A stretch of DNA of 64,000 nt. It comes from Paracoccaceae bacterium (lineage in GTDB: Bacteria > Pseudomonadota > Alphaproteobacteria > Rhodobacterales > Rhodobacteraceae). Both the position numbers and the translations under genes were made by a program. The stretch lies in the NCBI GenBank assembly GCA_020637675.1, contig JACKKD010000001.1:1178001-1242000 (forward strand). Direction: 5' to 3'. Shown here piece after piece: positions 33,680 through 43,736 of the stretch (its first letter is position 1; each line of letters opens with the position of its first letter). The notes under the pieces are model-generated. The model did not search any database. It was not told the origin of the DNA and worked only from the letters and a program-made list of their open reading frames with translations.

Positions 33680-33685
33680 GGCGCC

Positions 33686-34492
33686 TCAGTCCCGCAGGTC
33701 GAGCGTCATCTGCCTGAGCCAGGCCAGAAGGGCGCGCGGGTCGGCAGCGCGGGCGCGGATGTCCTCGGGCCCGATCGGGTGGCCGATGACCGGAGCCTGA
33801 GGCTTGTTCAGCGCCTTGTATATCTCGTGCAGGAGCAGGCCTTGCCGCAAGGTCGCGGCGACCTTGTCGGCCACATGGTAAAGCCGCGTGTTCTGGCCGG
33901 GAAAGTAGATCGGCAAGACGGTCGCGCCCGAGCGGCTGACCATCTTCGCGGTGAAGGGATTCCAGTCGGGCTCGATCACCGGGCCGAAGTAGCTCCGCGA
34001 GGTTGCCACCTTGCCGGCCGGGAACAGGATCACGACGCCGCCCCGCTTCAGGTGCGCCATGCAGATCGCCCGCATCTCCAGGCTCTGTTCGCGCGCGTTC
34101 GCTTCGTGCGGGAAGGGCACCGGAAGCATGTTCTCCTCGATCTCGGGGATTCCGGTCAGCAGCGAGCGGGTGAGAATCTTGTAATCGGTCCGCACGCGGC
34201 CGATGAGTTCGCCCATGACGAGCCCGTCCACAAGACCGTGCGGGTGGTTCGCCACAACGACCAGAGGCCCCTCGGCCGGGATTCGGGCGATCTGCTCTTC
34301 GGGCGTGAGGATATCGATCCCCATGGTCTTCACCGCCTTGGTGAAGAACGGCTGGCCCCAGGGAACGCCGGTACTTTCGAACTGCCGGATGAGACGCAGG
34401 AGCGTGATCTTGCCCGTCATCCACTCGATGGTGCGGATGGTCCCTGCCTTCACCGGGTTGCGGAAGGTGCCGGCATAGGACAGGCGCCGCAT
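33686..34492 (-). CDS. Lysophospholipid acyltransferase family protein (PlsC-like)
   Basis: A protein of about 268 residues with acyltransferase motifs: NHPHGLVDG at the H-x-x-x-x-D position (here His-Pro-His-Gly-Leu-Val-Asp), IGRVRTDYKILTRSLL, and VVILFPAGKVATS for the acyl-acceptor motif. It probably acylates a glycerophospholipid or related lipid at the inner membrane. The start is uncertain. The ATG at 34490-34492 lacks a ribosome site. The frame stays open up to the HPr stop, and a GTG near 34575 is possible; a strong AAAGGGAGGG lies in between with no good start codon after it. It follows HPr in the chvI operon direction. Confidence 0.8.
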   Translation of the reverse strand: MRRLSYAGTFRNPVKAGTIRTIEWMTGKITLLRLIRQFESTGVPWGQPFFTKAVKTMGIDILTPEEQIARIPAEGPLVVVANHPHGLVDGLVMGELIGRVRTDYKILTRSLLTGIPEIEENMLPVPFPHEANAREQSLEMRAICMAHLKRGGVVILFPAGKVATSRSYFGPVIEPDWNPFTAKMVSRSGATVLPIYFPGQNTRLYHVADKVAATLRQGLLLHEIYKALNKPQAPVIGHPIGPEDIRARAADPRALLAWLRQMTLDLRD

Positions 34493-34580
34493 CTCGTAGG
34501 GCGGCGACACCCGACCCGAAGTAGCGCTCTCGTCTCCGTCAGGCAGTATCCCGGCGCCCTCCCTTTCAAATACCGGCACG

Positions 34581-34850
34581 TCAGTAGTCTTCGCCGAAGC
34601 GCCGCGCCACCAGCGTTTCGAGCGCATTGGCCAGCTTTTCCGCCTCGGCCCCGCTCGTCGTGACGTCGATCACGGTGCCCTTCGAGGCCCCGAGCATCAG
34701 GAGCCCCATGATCGAATCCCCCGAGACCCGCATCCCGTCGCGGACGACCTCGGCCGAGGCGTCGTGCGCCTCAACCACCTCGACGAAACGCGCGGAGGCG
34801 CGGGCGTGGAGTCCCTTTTCGTTGACGATCTTCAAGGATCGCGTGGTCAT
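34581..34850 (-). CDS. HPr-family phosphocarrier protein (nitrogen-type PTS)
   Basis: An 89-residue phosphocarrier. His15 in NEKGLHARAS is the residue phosphorylated by enzyme I, and Ser46 in SGDSIMGLLML is the residue phosphorylated by HPr kinase. Together with the adjacent HprK and EIIA but no sugar permease, it forms a regulatory phosphorelay, as in other alphaproteobacteria, rather than a sugar uptake system. Enzyme I is not in the window. The ATG overlaps the EIIA stop by 4 nt. The usual symbol would be ptsH or npr. Confidence 0.93.
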   Translation of the reverse strand: MTTRSLKIVNEKGLHARASARFVEVVEAHDASAEVVRDGMRVSGDSIMGLLMLGASKGTVIDVTTSGAEAEKLANALETLVARRFGEDY

Positions 34851-35248
34851 TGGTTGCCCTGTCCGGAGCCTGCGTAACTATTGATGTACTTGCGCCCCGC
34901 GTCGAGTGCGGAGGACGCCGCCTCCGGCACCGGAAGATGGCGGGATTTTGCGAGTTTGATGAGCATGGGCAGGTTGGCGCCGAAAAGAATGCGCCGGTCA
35001 TCGCTCTCGCAGGCGCAAAGCGACAGGTTGGAGGGCGAGCCGCCGAACATGTCGGTCACCACCACGACGCCGTCACCGGTATCGACGGCATCGGCGGCGT
35101 TGCGGATCTCAGCCTGCTTGGCGGCGCGGTCGTGGTCCTCTTCGATCGCGATGGCGCGGATTCCCTTCTGCGGACCCACGACATGTTCGACCGCGGAGAG
35201 ATACTCCCGCGCCAAACCGCCATGTGCGACGATCACGATTCCGATCAC
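34847..35248 (-). CDS. PTS system mannose-type EIIA component
   Basis: A 133-residue EIIA domain of the mannose family. His9 in IVIVAHGGLA is the phosphorylation site, and VVVVTDMFGGSPSNLSL is the conserved second block. No EIIB/EIIC partners are present, so it is a signalling EIIA; in related alphaproteobacteria this protein controls carbon and nitrogen responses. The initiator is GTG at 35246-35248, overlapping the rapZ stop by 4 nt (GTGA). Known names include manX, ptsM and EIIA-Man. Confidence 0.9.
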   Translation of the reverse strand: MIGIVIVAHGGLAREYLSAVEHVVGPQKGIRAIAIEEDHDRAAKQAEIRNAADAVDTGDGVVVVTDMFGGSPSNLSLCACESDDRRILFGANLPMLIKLAKSRHLPVPEAASSALDAGRKYINSYAGSGQGNQ

Positions 35249-36183
35249 GCCCCGCTACCTTGCACCAATCCGGGCGCCCCACCCGCCCGTCGTTCCAGTT
35301 CCCGGTGCCTCTTAGACACCTGCCAGCCAGCCTCCGCAAGCGCCTTGGCCATCTTTTCCGCCACGGCAACCGACCGGTGTTGCCCGCCGGTACAGCCGAA
35401 ACCGATGGCGAGGTGGCTCTTGCCCTCCTCGACATGGGCGGGCAGCAGGAGCAGGAGAAGGTCGCGGGTGCGGGTGAAGAAGGCGTCGAATCGCGGGTCG
35501 GCCTCCACGTAGTGCGCGACCTCGGCGTCGCGGCCGTCGAGCGGACGCAGGCGCGCGTCCCAGTGGGGATTCATCAGGAAGCGGCAGTCGAACATCATGT
35601 CGAGCCCGCGCGGCACCCCGCGCTTGTAGGAAAAGCTGTGGACCGAGACGGCAAGACCGTGGCCCGCGCCCTGCCCGAACCAGCGCCCGATCTCCGCCTT
35701 CAGGTCGTGCGGACTGAGCTCGGAGGTGTCGATCAGAACGTCGGCCCGCACGCGGATCGGCGCGAGAAGATCCATCTCGGCCGCGATCCCCGCGGCCGGC
35801 GTGTCGACACCGGTGAGCGGATGGCGCCGGCGCGTCTCGCCGTAGCGGCGCAGCAGTTCCTCGGCCCTGCAGTCGAGGTAGAGAACCTCCAGCGCGACCT
35901 CCGGGATGCGTGTCAGCCGGTCGATGAGTTCGATGAGCGCGGTGGCGGAGAAGTCGCGGTTCCTGACGTCGATACCGAGCGCCACGGGCCGCGAGAGCGG
36001 CGGGCCGTCGAGGAGGCGCGGAATGAGACTGAAGGGCAGGTTGTCGATCACTTCGTAGCCGAGATCTTCGAGCGCATGGATCGTTGTCGAGCGCCCCGCC
36101 CCCGAGGGGCCGGTCACGAGGACGACGCGCTGGCCGCCCTGTCCGTCCGGTTCCTGCGCCCTCTGCACCCCAGTTTCCGTCAT
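35245..36183 (-). CDS. rapZ: RNase adapter protein RapZ
   Basis: A 312-residue nucleotide-binding protein (YvcJ family). The N-terminal P-loop is GPSGAGRS (residues 25-32), followed by LEDLGYEVIDNLPFSLIP. The C-terminal domain carries SFSYKRGVPRGLDMMFDCRF, LMNPHWDARLRPLDGRD and GFGCTGGQHRSVAVAEKMA. In enterobacteria RapZ targets a small RNA to RNase E to control amino-sugar synthesis; the role in alphaproteobacteria is unclear. In Rhodobacterales the gene typically sits between hprK and EIIA, as here. The ATG at 36181-36183 overlaps the hprK stop (ATGA). Confidence 0.93.
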   Translation of the reverse strand: MTETGVQRAQEPDGQGGQRVVLVTGPSGAGRSTTIHALEDLGYEVIDNLPFSLIPRLLDGPPLSRPVALGIDVRNRDFSATALIELIDRLTRIPEVALEVLYLDCRAEELLRRYGETRRRHPLTGVDTPAAGIAAEMDLLAPIRVRADVLIDTSELSPHDLKAEIGRWFGQGAGHGLAVSVHSFSYKRGVPRGLDMMFDCRFLMNPHWDARLRPLDGRDAEVAHYVEADPRFDAFFTRTRDLLLLLLPAHVEEGKSHLAIGFGCTGGQHRSVAVAEKMAKALAEAGWQVSKRHRELERRAGGAPGLVQGSGA

Positions 36184-36623
36184 TCTGCCCGACCCGCTTT
36201 CAGATATTGCAGGATCGCCGCGGAAAAATGGGCGCTCTCGATCCTGTGAAGAAGCGGCAGGGCGACGCCGAGCAGGACATGGCGCCGCAAGGGCGGCAGA
36301 CGGTCGGTCTCCGCCTGGTCGAGATCGACGACGAGCGCGAGGCGCGCGGCGGCAACCGCATCGGCGGCGAGGATGCCGACGCCGCGCGCCTCGATGAGCC
36401 CGCGGATCCGCGCCGGCGCCGCCGCGATCAGCTTGGCGCCCTCGGCCACCACTGCCGTCCGGTCGTCGCTGACGAGATCGCAGCCTAAGGCCATCAGTTG
36501 CAGCGCCAGCGCCGACTTGCCGCTCCCTGCGGCCCCGAGGATCAGGACGGCGCGGCCGGACAAGGCGACGCAACTCGCATGAAGGACGAGGGGCCGCCGC
36601 TCCTCGCCGCGCCCCGCGCTCAC
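36180..36623 (-). CDS. hprK: HPr kinase/phosphorylase, short alphaproteobacterial form
   Basis: At 147 residues this is only the catalytic half; the N-terminal domain found in Firmicutes enzymes is absent, as is normal in alphaproteobacteria. The Walker A is GAAGSGKS (residues 30-37), followed by LGCDLVSDDRTAVV with the catalytic acidic pair and RGLIEARGVGIL, the family signature. It should phosphorylate Ser46 of the HPr encoded downstream. The initiator is GTG at 36621-36623, overlapping the chvG stop (GTGA). Confidence 0.9.
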   Translation of the reverse strand: MSAGRGEERRPLVLHASCVALSGRAVLILGAAGSGKSALALQLMALGCDLVSDDRTAVVAEGAKLIAAAPARIRGLIEARGVGILAADAVAAARLALVVDLDQAETDRLPPLRRHVLLGVALPLLHRIESAHFSAAILQYLKAGRAE

Positions 36624-38350
36624 ACCGGAAGGCCCACGACGAAGCGGGCGCCGAGCGGTTCGGAGGTGATGTCGGCATCGGTGGGGCGGATATTCTCGGC
36701 CCAGATGACGCCGCCATGGGCCTCCACGATCTGCTTGGAGATCGCAAGCCCGAGCCCCGAATGCTCGCCGAACTGGCCCGGCGGCCGTTCGGAATAGAAC
36801 CGCTTGAAGATCTTCGTCAGCGCCTGGTCGGGAATGCCGGGGCCGGTATCCTCGACCACGACGAGCACGCGGTTCTCGCGCTTGCGCGCCCAGACCCTGA
36901 CCGCGTCGCCTTCCTGGCAGAACGAGATCGCGTTGGTGATCAGGTTCACGAAGACCTGCGCCAGCCGGCCTTCGAGGCCGGTGATCACGATCGGTTCGGG
37001 CGGCAGGTCAGCGATGAAGTCGACGCCCTTTCCCTTCGCCTCATGGCCGAGATACTCCGAGAGGTTCGTGAGCATCTTCACGAGGTTGAAGGTTTCCTCC
37101 TCCTCCTTCACAAGCTCGCTGTCGAGCCGCGAGGCGTTGGAGATGTCGCTGACCAGCCTGTCGAGCCGGCGCACGTCATGGTCGATCACGTCGAGAAGCT
37201 TCTCGCGCTGCTCCTCCTTCTTGATCATGCGGAGCGAACCCACGGCGGAGCGGAGCGAGGCGAGCGGGTTCTTGATCTCGTGCGCCACGTCGGCCGCGAA
37301 CTGTTCGTTCGACTCGATCCGCTCGTAGAGGGCCGCAACCATGCCGCGCATGGCCCCCGAGAGCCGCCCGATCTCGTCGGGGCGCGCGGTCAGGTCGGGG
37401 ATGCGCACGCGGTTCGGCGACATCTTTCGGGCGTTCTTGTCGCGGCCAAGCTCGGCCGCCGCCGCGAGGTCGGAGAGCGGGTTGGCGATCGTCGAGGCAA
37501 GAACGAGGCTGAGGCCGATCGACACGATGATCGCGATGACGAACATCTGCAGGACCTGCTCGCGTTCCACCCGCACGAGCTGGTCGATCTCGCCCGCAAC
37601 CGAGGTGATGGCCGCGACGCCGATCACCTGCCCGTCGTGCCGGATCGGCGTTGCCACGGTGAAGAGAGCATCGCCCGCCACGTCGCGCCCGGTGCGGATC
37701 TGGGTTTCGCCGGCAAGCGCCGAGGGCACCAGATCGCGCGCGAGACGCTCTCCGCCAAGGACGGGGTTCTGGGCGCTCTGCGGCGCGAGAAGGCTCGCGA
37801 TGGTTTCCCAGATCGAGTTGAGGATGTCGGTGATGAGCGTGGAGCGGTGATCGAGCTGCAGGCCTGTCACACTCTCGCGCTCTGGCCGCTCCATCCCGAC
37901 GGTCGACACCACGAGGTTTTCCTGGGTGTCGAAGACGTAGAGCTCTGCCCCGTCGGGCAGTTCGATGCCGCGCGCGACAGCATGCGCATCGATCCCGGCG
38001 CCGGTGGCGAGGTTGACCTGTGCGTTTTGAGGGGCCTGCGCCTCGAACACGTCGGCCACCAGTTGCGCCTCGGCGACAAGTCCGCTTTCGCGCTGCAGGA
38101 CGAGACTGTCGCGGAACGGGTTGAGGTAGAGGACGCCCGCGACAAGTACGATCATCGCCATCAGGTTGAAGGTGATGATCTTCCGCGCCAGGGGCGAGCG
38201 GTTCAGGGAAATGAATCCCCGCCGCTCGCGTCCGGCCTTCAGCTCGGATTCCACGAACCCATCCGGCGCGGTCCAGTCCTCGCCCAGGACCACATCCGCC
38301 CGGCGAGCCTCAGTTCGGTCGCGCAAGTCGATCCTCGACGCCAGTGTCAT
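36620..38350 (-). CDS. chvG: Sensor histidine kinase ChvG (ExoS family)
   Basis: A 576-residue membrane kinase. A cytoplasmic N-terminal stretch of about 55 residues is followed by TM1 (about 58-76), a periplasmic sensor domain (77-268), TM2 (269-290), HAMP, then the phosphoacceptor His357 in FAADVAHEIKNPLASLRSA. The ATPase domain carries the N box VNLITNAISF, then VEDTGPGIPDQAL and HSGLGLAISKQIVEAHGG. ChvG/ChvI responds to acid or envelope stress and, in symbionts and pathogens, to host contact. The ATG at 38348-38350 overlaps the chvI stop by 4 nt. Confidence 0.93.
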   Translation of the reverse strand: MTLASRIDLRDRTEARRADVVLGEDWTAPDGFVESELKAGRERRGFISLNRSPLARKIITFNLMAMIVLVAGVLYLNPFRDSLVLQRESGLVAEAQLVADVFEAQAPQNAQVNLATGAGIDAHAVARGIELPDGAELYVFDTQENLVVSTVGMERPERESVTGLQLDHRSTLITDILNSIWETIASLLAPQSAQNPVLGGERLARDLVPSALAGETQIRTGRDVAGDALFTVATPIRHDGQVIGVAAITSVAGEIDQLVRVEREQVLQMFVIAIIVSIGLSLVLASTIANPLSDLAAAAELGRDKNARKMSPNRVRIPDLTARPDEIGRLSGAMRGMVAALYERIESNEQFAADVAHEIKNPLASLRSAVGSLRMIKKEEQREKLLDVIDHDVRRLDRLVSDISNASRLDSELVKEEEETFNLVKMLTNLSEYLGHEAKGKGVDFIADLPPEPIVITGLEGRLAQVFVNLITNAISFCQEGDAVRVWARKRENRVLVVVEDTGPGIPDQALTKIFKRFYSERPPGQFGEHSGLGLAISKQIVEAHGGVIWAENIRPTDADITSEPLGARFVVGLPV

Positions 38351-39048
38351 TCTTCGTTGTAGCGATACCCGATACCATAGAGGGTTTCGATCGCCGAGAA
38401 ATCGTCGTCGACGGTGCGCATCTTCTTTCTCAGCCGCTTGATATGGCTGTCGATGGTGCGGTCGTCGACATAGACCTGATCGTCGTAGGCCACGTCCATA
38501 AGCTGGTCGCGGCTCTTCACGAAGCCGGGACGCTGGGCGAGCGCCTGCAGAAGAAGGAATTCGGTGACGGTCAGCGCGACGTCCTTGCCCTTCCACATCA
38601 CCGAATGGCGCAAGGGGTCCATCGTCAGCGAGCCGCGCACCATGACCTTGGTTTCCTCGGTCGTCGCGACCTCTCCCGTCGCGATGGCCTCCTGCCGGCG
38701 CAGGAGCGCACGTATGCGCTCGACCAGGAGCCGCTGCGAGAAGGGCTTCTTCACATAGTCGTCCGCCCCCATCCGGAGCCCGAGCACCTCGTCGATCTCG
38801 TCATCCTTCGAGGTCAGGAAGATGACCGGCATCGAGGTCTTCTGGCGCAGGCGCTGCAGAAGCTCCATCCCGTCCATGCGCGGCATCTTGATATCCAGCA
38901 CCGCCATGTCCGGCAGGCGCTTGGTGAAGGCGTCGAGCGCGGCCTGGCCATCGTTGTAGGTCTCGACCTCGTACCCTTCCGCTTCGAGCGTCATGGATAC
39001 GGAGGTCAGGATGTTCCGGTCGTCATCGACGAGTGCGATCCTCGACAT
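38347..39048 (-). CDS. chvI: Response regulator ChvI
   Basis: A 233-residue OmpR-family regulator. The receiver domain has the acidic pair in ALVDDDRNI, phosphoacceptor Asp52 in MAVLDIKMPRMDG, Thr/Ser in IFLTSKDD and Lys in DDYVKKPFS. The C-terminal winged helix has LTVTEFLLLQALAQRPG and VDDRTIDSHIKRLRKKMR. It is first in the six-gene operon and is divergent from pckA across 369-375 bp, an arrangement long known in Rhizobiales and shared here. Confidence 0.95.
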   Translation of the reverse strand: MSRIALVDDDRNILTSVSMTLEAEGYEVETYNDGQAALDAFTKRLPDMAVLDIKMPRMDGMELLQRLRQKTSMPVIFLTSKDDEIDEVLGLRMGADDYVKKPFSQRLLVERIRALLRRQEAIATGEVATTEETKVMVRGSLTMDPLRHSVMWKGKDVALTVTEFLLLQALAQRPGFVKSRDQLMDVAYDDQVYVDDRTIDSHIKRLRKKMRTVDDDFSAIETLYGIGYRYNEE

Positions 39049-39423
39049 GTGGGCTTCCTCGTTCTGCTCTCGTTTGTCTTTATTTTCCCGGCATTGTCCA
39101 TTTTCCGCGAGCCGGAAGCAACTGCTATGTGCGAATCGGACCCGCTGGCCGAATCAGATCGCGCGAAAAAACCGAAGCTTTGACTAATTTGTCTCACTGC
39201 GCCCCATCGTTCACGTTTCAACGCCCGGTCGCGCAATTTGATTGCGCTAACCCGCCGATGGTGGCGCTAACCGAAACAAAGCCTTCTATTCCAAGCTTCT
39301 GAGCGCATGATATAGCGGCCTCACCACCCCCGTTCCGGGGAGGGTGGCCGGCGTCCCGGATCTCCGGGACGTTATCCTTTGAACCTGAGGTAAGCCGCAC
39401 GCTGCGGCGACGGGAGCATGAAC
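39049..39423. promoter_or_regulatory. Divergent chvI/pckA control region
   Basis: A region of about 370 bp without a gene. The stretch 39060-39300 is clearly more AT-rich than the neighbourhood. Two direct copies of GCGCTAACC (39244-39252 and 39264-39272) lie exactly 20 bp apart, so on one face of the helix. The sequence is half of a LacI-family palindrome of the TTAGCGCTAA type, which I recall for the central-carbon regulator CceR in Rhodobacter. A hairpin, GTCCCGG-ATCT-CCGGGAC (39353-39370), lies in the probable pckA leader. Promoters could not be fixed by eye. Confidence 0.5.
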
Positions 39424-41022
<1,599 letters not shown>

Positions 41023-41049
41023 GGCCGGGACAGGTCCAGGAAAGGCAAG

Positions 41050-41073
41050 GGGCCGCCTTCGGGCGGCCCTTCC
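41050..41073. terminator. Bidirectional terminator between pckA and the TSUP transporter gene
   Basis: An 8-bp perfect stem, GGGCCGCC-TTCG-GGCGGCCC, with a stable TTCG tetraloop, followed by TTCC. It lies 28 bp past the pckA stop and just past the stop of the convergent minus-strand gene. Confidence 0.75.
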
Positions 41074-41076
41074 GAT

Positions 41077-41835
41077 TCAGAAGGCGAGCGCCCGTCGCAC
41101 CAGGTTGAACCCGGTCAGCACGAGGAGGACCAGCGTCCAGCGGCGCAAGCGCACCGCATCGAGCCGGTCCTGCAGCCGGAACCCGGCCCAGAGACCGATC
41201 ATCGCTGGCACGACCATCGCCGCCGAAAGCGGCAGGGTCGCGCCATTGAGCACGCCGGAGGTCAGGTGCGCCACCGTCAGCGACACCGCCCCGATCAGGA
41301 AGACGACGCCCTGAACCCGCACGGTTTCCGCCTTTCCCGCCCCGATGGACAGCAGGTAGACGATCAGCGGCGGACCCCAGATGCCGGAAATCCCGCCATA
41401 GAGCCCGCCGATGACGCCCAGAACCGTCTCGACCCGCGCCCGGTGCTCGATCCGGATGGCGAGGCTGCGGCCTGCGAGTTGCCAAAGGGCGAAGAGGAGG
41501 ATCGGCCCGCCGAGGAGGAGGTACATCACCGCCTGGGGAATCGCCGTCACGAACTGCGCCGAGAGAACGAGGAAGACGACGACCATGGCAATGTGGCGAC
41601 GGTAGGCGACCGTGCTCTCCCAGGCGGCCCGCCAGCCCTGGCGGAAGGCCTGGGCGATGTTGGTGAAGAGCGTCGGAAGGATCAGGAGCGCGAGGGCCAC
41701 TTCCGCCGGCAGGAACGAGCCGAAGGCGGACATCATGATCATCGGCATTGCGAAGCCCACCGCGCCCTTCACGAAGCCTGCGACGAGCGTCACCGCCGTC
41801 GCCATCCCGATCTGCCAGAGGTCCAGCCCGAACAT
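41077..41835 (-). CDS. TSUP-family (TauE/SafE) membrane transporter
   Basis: A 252-residue inner-membrane protein with about eight hydrophobic helices. The N-terminal repeat starts FVKGAVGFAMPMIMMSAFGSFLPAEVALALLILPTLFTNI, and the second repeat has VIGGLYGGISGIWGPPLIVYLL, both characteristic of sulfite/organosulfonate exporters (TauE/SafE, DUF81). Substrate is not assignable. The start ATG at 41833-41835 has a GGAAGGGG site, and the longer upstream open frame is not membrane-like. The 164-bp gap upstream separates it from the divergent mcd gene. Confidence 0.85.
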   Translation of the reverse strand: MFGLDLWQIGMATAVTLVAGFVKGAVGFAMPMIMMSAFGSFLPAEVALALLILPTLFTNIAQAFRQGWRAAWESTVAYRRHIAMVVVFLVLSAQFVTAIPQAVMYLLLGGPILLFALWQLAGRSLAIRIEHRARVETVLGVIGGLYGGISGIWGPPLIVYLLSIGAGKAETVRVQGVVFLIGAVSLTVAHLTSGVLNGATLPLSAAMVVPAMIGLWAGFRLQDRLDAVRLRRWTLVLLVLTGFNLVRRALAF

Positions 41836-41999
41836 CCCGTCCCCTTCCCGCCACCGCTCATATCCGGTTCGCCGGACAGGCGGCAGGGTGAATATGCCGG
41901 CGACACATTCGTTCCGCTGCAATGCCGGAAACGAATTAATATTGCGCTGCAACTGCGAAGTGGCTAGGACGGTGCGACCGCAGAACGAGGAGCCGATTC

Positions 42000-43673
42000 A
42001 TGGCGCATGACGGGGCCGAAATGCCGAAGACCGCGATCCTTCCGGAGCTTCTTTCGCTGGCCGAGGCGGCGCTGTCGCCCGTCAAGGCACTTCTGGCCGG
42101 GGCGCAGGCAGGTCTGCGGAGGGCCGTGGACACCGGCGGCAAGGTCTCCGGCGCGGAACTGGAGGCGCGGCAATTCGAGGCCCACGCGCTCTCCTGGCTC
42201 GCGACCTACGTCGAATCGCTCCGTCAGCTCCGCGCCTGGGCGGGCCGGATCGCGGAGGCGGGCAGCTTCGGCGAGATGGAGAGCCTGATCCTGCAGATCG
42301 GCTTCGGCGAATACCTCGCCCAGATCGCCGGGGGCATTCCCATGAGCCAGGGCGAGGTGGCGCGGCTGGCCGACCTCGGGCTCTCGTGGACGCCCGAGGG
42401 TGCCGCGGCGACACTCATCGCCAAAGGCAACACGCCCGCGGCGCGTGCCCGCCTCGTCGCGCTGATGCGCCAGAACCACGGGCGCGCGACCTTCGGCGCG
42501 ACCGGCCTCGATGGCGATCTGGAGATGATCCGCGACCAGTTCCGCCGCTACGCCGAGGCGCGCGTCGTGCCCCATGCGCACGACTGGCACCTGAAGGACG
42601 AACTCATCCCGATGGAGGTGATCCGCGAACTGGCGGAACTCGGCGTCTTCGGCCTGACGATCCCGGAGGAATTCGGCGGACTCGGCCTTTCCAAGGCGTC
42701 GATGGTCGTCGTGTCCGAGGAGCTGAGCCGCGGCTATATCGGCGTCGGCAGCCTCGGGACACGCAGCGAGATCGCGGCCGAGCTGATCCTTTGCGGCGGC
42801 ACGCCGGAGCAGAAGGCGCAGTGGCTGCCGAAACTGGCGTCCGGGGAAATCCTGCCGACGGCCGTCTTCACGGAGCCGAACACGGGCTCCGACCTCGGCT
42901 CCTTGCGCACCCGCGCGATAAGGGTTGGCGATGACTGGGAGATTACCGGCAACAAGACCTGGATCACCCATGCCGCCCGCACCCATGTTATGACCCTTCT
43001 GGCGCGCACCGACCCGGCGACGACAGACTATCGCGGCCTGTCGATGTTCCTCGCCGAAAAGACCCCCGGCACGGATGAGGCCCCCTTCCCCACCTCCGGC
43101 ATGACCGGAGGCGAGATCGGGGTTCTGGGCTACCGGGGCATGAAGGAATACGAACTGGGCTTCGACGGCTTCCGGGTGAAGGGCGAAAACCTCCTTGGCG
43201 GGGTCGAAGGCCAGGGCTTCAAGCAGTTGATGCAGACCTTCGAGAGCGCCCGCATCCAGACTGCCGCCCGCGCCATCGGCGTGGCACAGTCGGCGCTGGA
43301 GGCCGGCATGAAATACGCCGAGGACCGCAAGCAGTTCGGCAAGAGCCTGATCGAGTTTCCCCGTGTAGCCGGCAAGCTCGCCATGATGGCGGTGGAAATC
43401 ATGATCGCCCGGCAGCTGACCTACCACTCGGCATGGCAGAAGGACCACGAGCACCGCTGCGACCTGGAAGCCGGGATGGCGAAGCTTCTCGGTGCCCGTG
43501 TCGCCTGGGCGGCGGCAGACAACGCGCTGCAGATCCACGGCGGCAACGGGTTCGCGCTGGAATACCGGATCAGCCGCATCCTCTGCGATGCGCGCATCCT
43601 CAACATCTTCGAAGGTGCGGCGGAGATTCAGGCGCAGGTGATCGCGCGGCGTCTTCTCGACGGCGCGAACTGA
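42000..43673 (+). CDS. mcd: (2S)-methylsuccinyl-CoA dehydrogenase
   Basis: FAD-dependent oxidation of (2S)-methylsuccinyl-CoA to mesaconyl-CoA, a specific step of the ethylmalonyl-CoA pathway for acetyl-CoA assimilation; electrons go to ETF. At 557 residues it is longer than ordinary acyl-CoA dehydrogenases (about 380). An N-terminal extension of about 160 residues, with ESLILQIGFGEYLAQIAGG, precedes the core, a feature of Mcd. The core has GVFGLTIPEEFGGLGLSK, EPNTGSDLGSLRTRA, WITHAARTHVM, ARIQTAARAIGVAQSALEAG, YAEDRKQFGKSLIEF and QIHGGNGFALEYRISRILCD. The GAGGAG site supports the ATG at 42000. Other pathway genes (ccr, ecm, mch) are not in the window. Confidence 0.9.
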   Translation: MAHDGAEMPKTAILPELLSLAEAALSPVKALLAGAQAGLRRAVDTGGKVSGAELEARQFEAHALSWLATYVESLRQLRAWAGRIAEAGSFGEMESLILQIGFGEYLAQIAGGIPMSQGEVARLADLGLSWTPEGAAATLIAKGNTPAARARLVALMRQNHGRATFGATGLDGDLEMIRDQFRRYAEARVVPHAHDWHLKDELIPMEVIRELAELGVFGLTIPEEFGGLGLSKASMVVVSEELSRGYIGVGSLGTRSEIAAELILCGGTPEQKAQWLPKLASGEILPTAVFTEPNTGSDLGSLRTRAIRVGDDWEITGNKTWITHAARTHVMTLLARTDPATTDYRGLSMFLAEKTPGTDEAPFPTSGMTGGEIGVLGYRGMKEYELGFDGFRVKGENLLGGVEGQGFKQLMQTFESARIQTAARAIGVAQSALEAGMKYAEDRKQFGKSLIEFPRVAGKLAMMAVEIMIARQLTYHSAWQKDHEHRCDLEAGMAKLLGARVAWAAADNALQIHGGNGFALEYRISRILCDARILNIFEGAAEIQAQVIARRLLDGAN

Positions 43674-43736
43674 CGCGGGGGCGGATTGGCCGGCAGGTCG
43701 GCCTGTGGCATCCTTGGCCCCGGATGGAGGCGCGCG

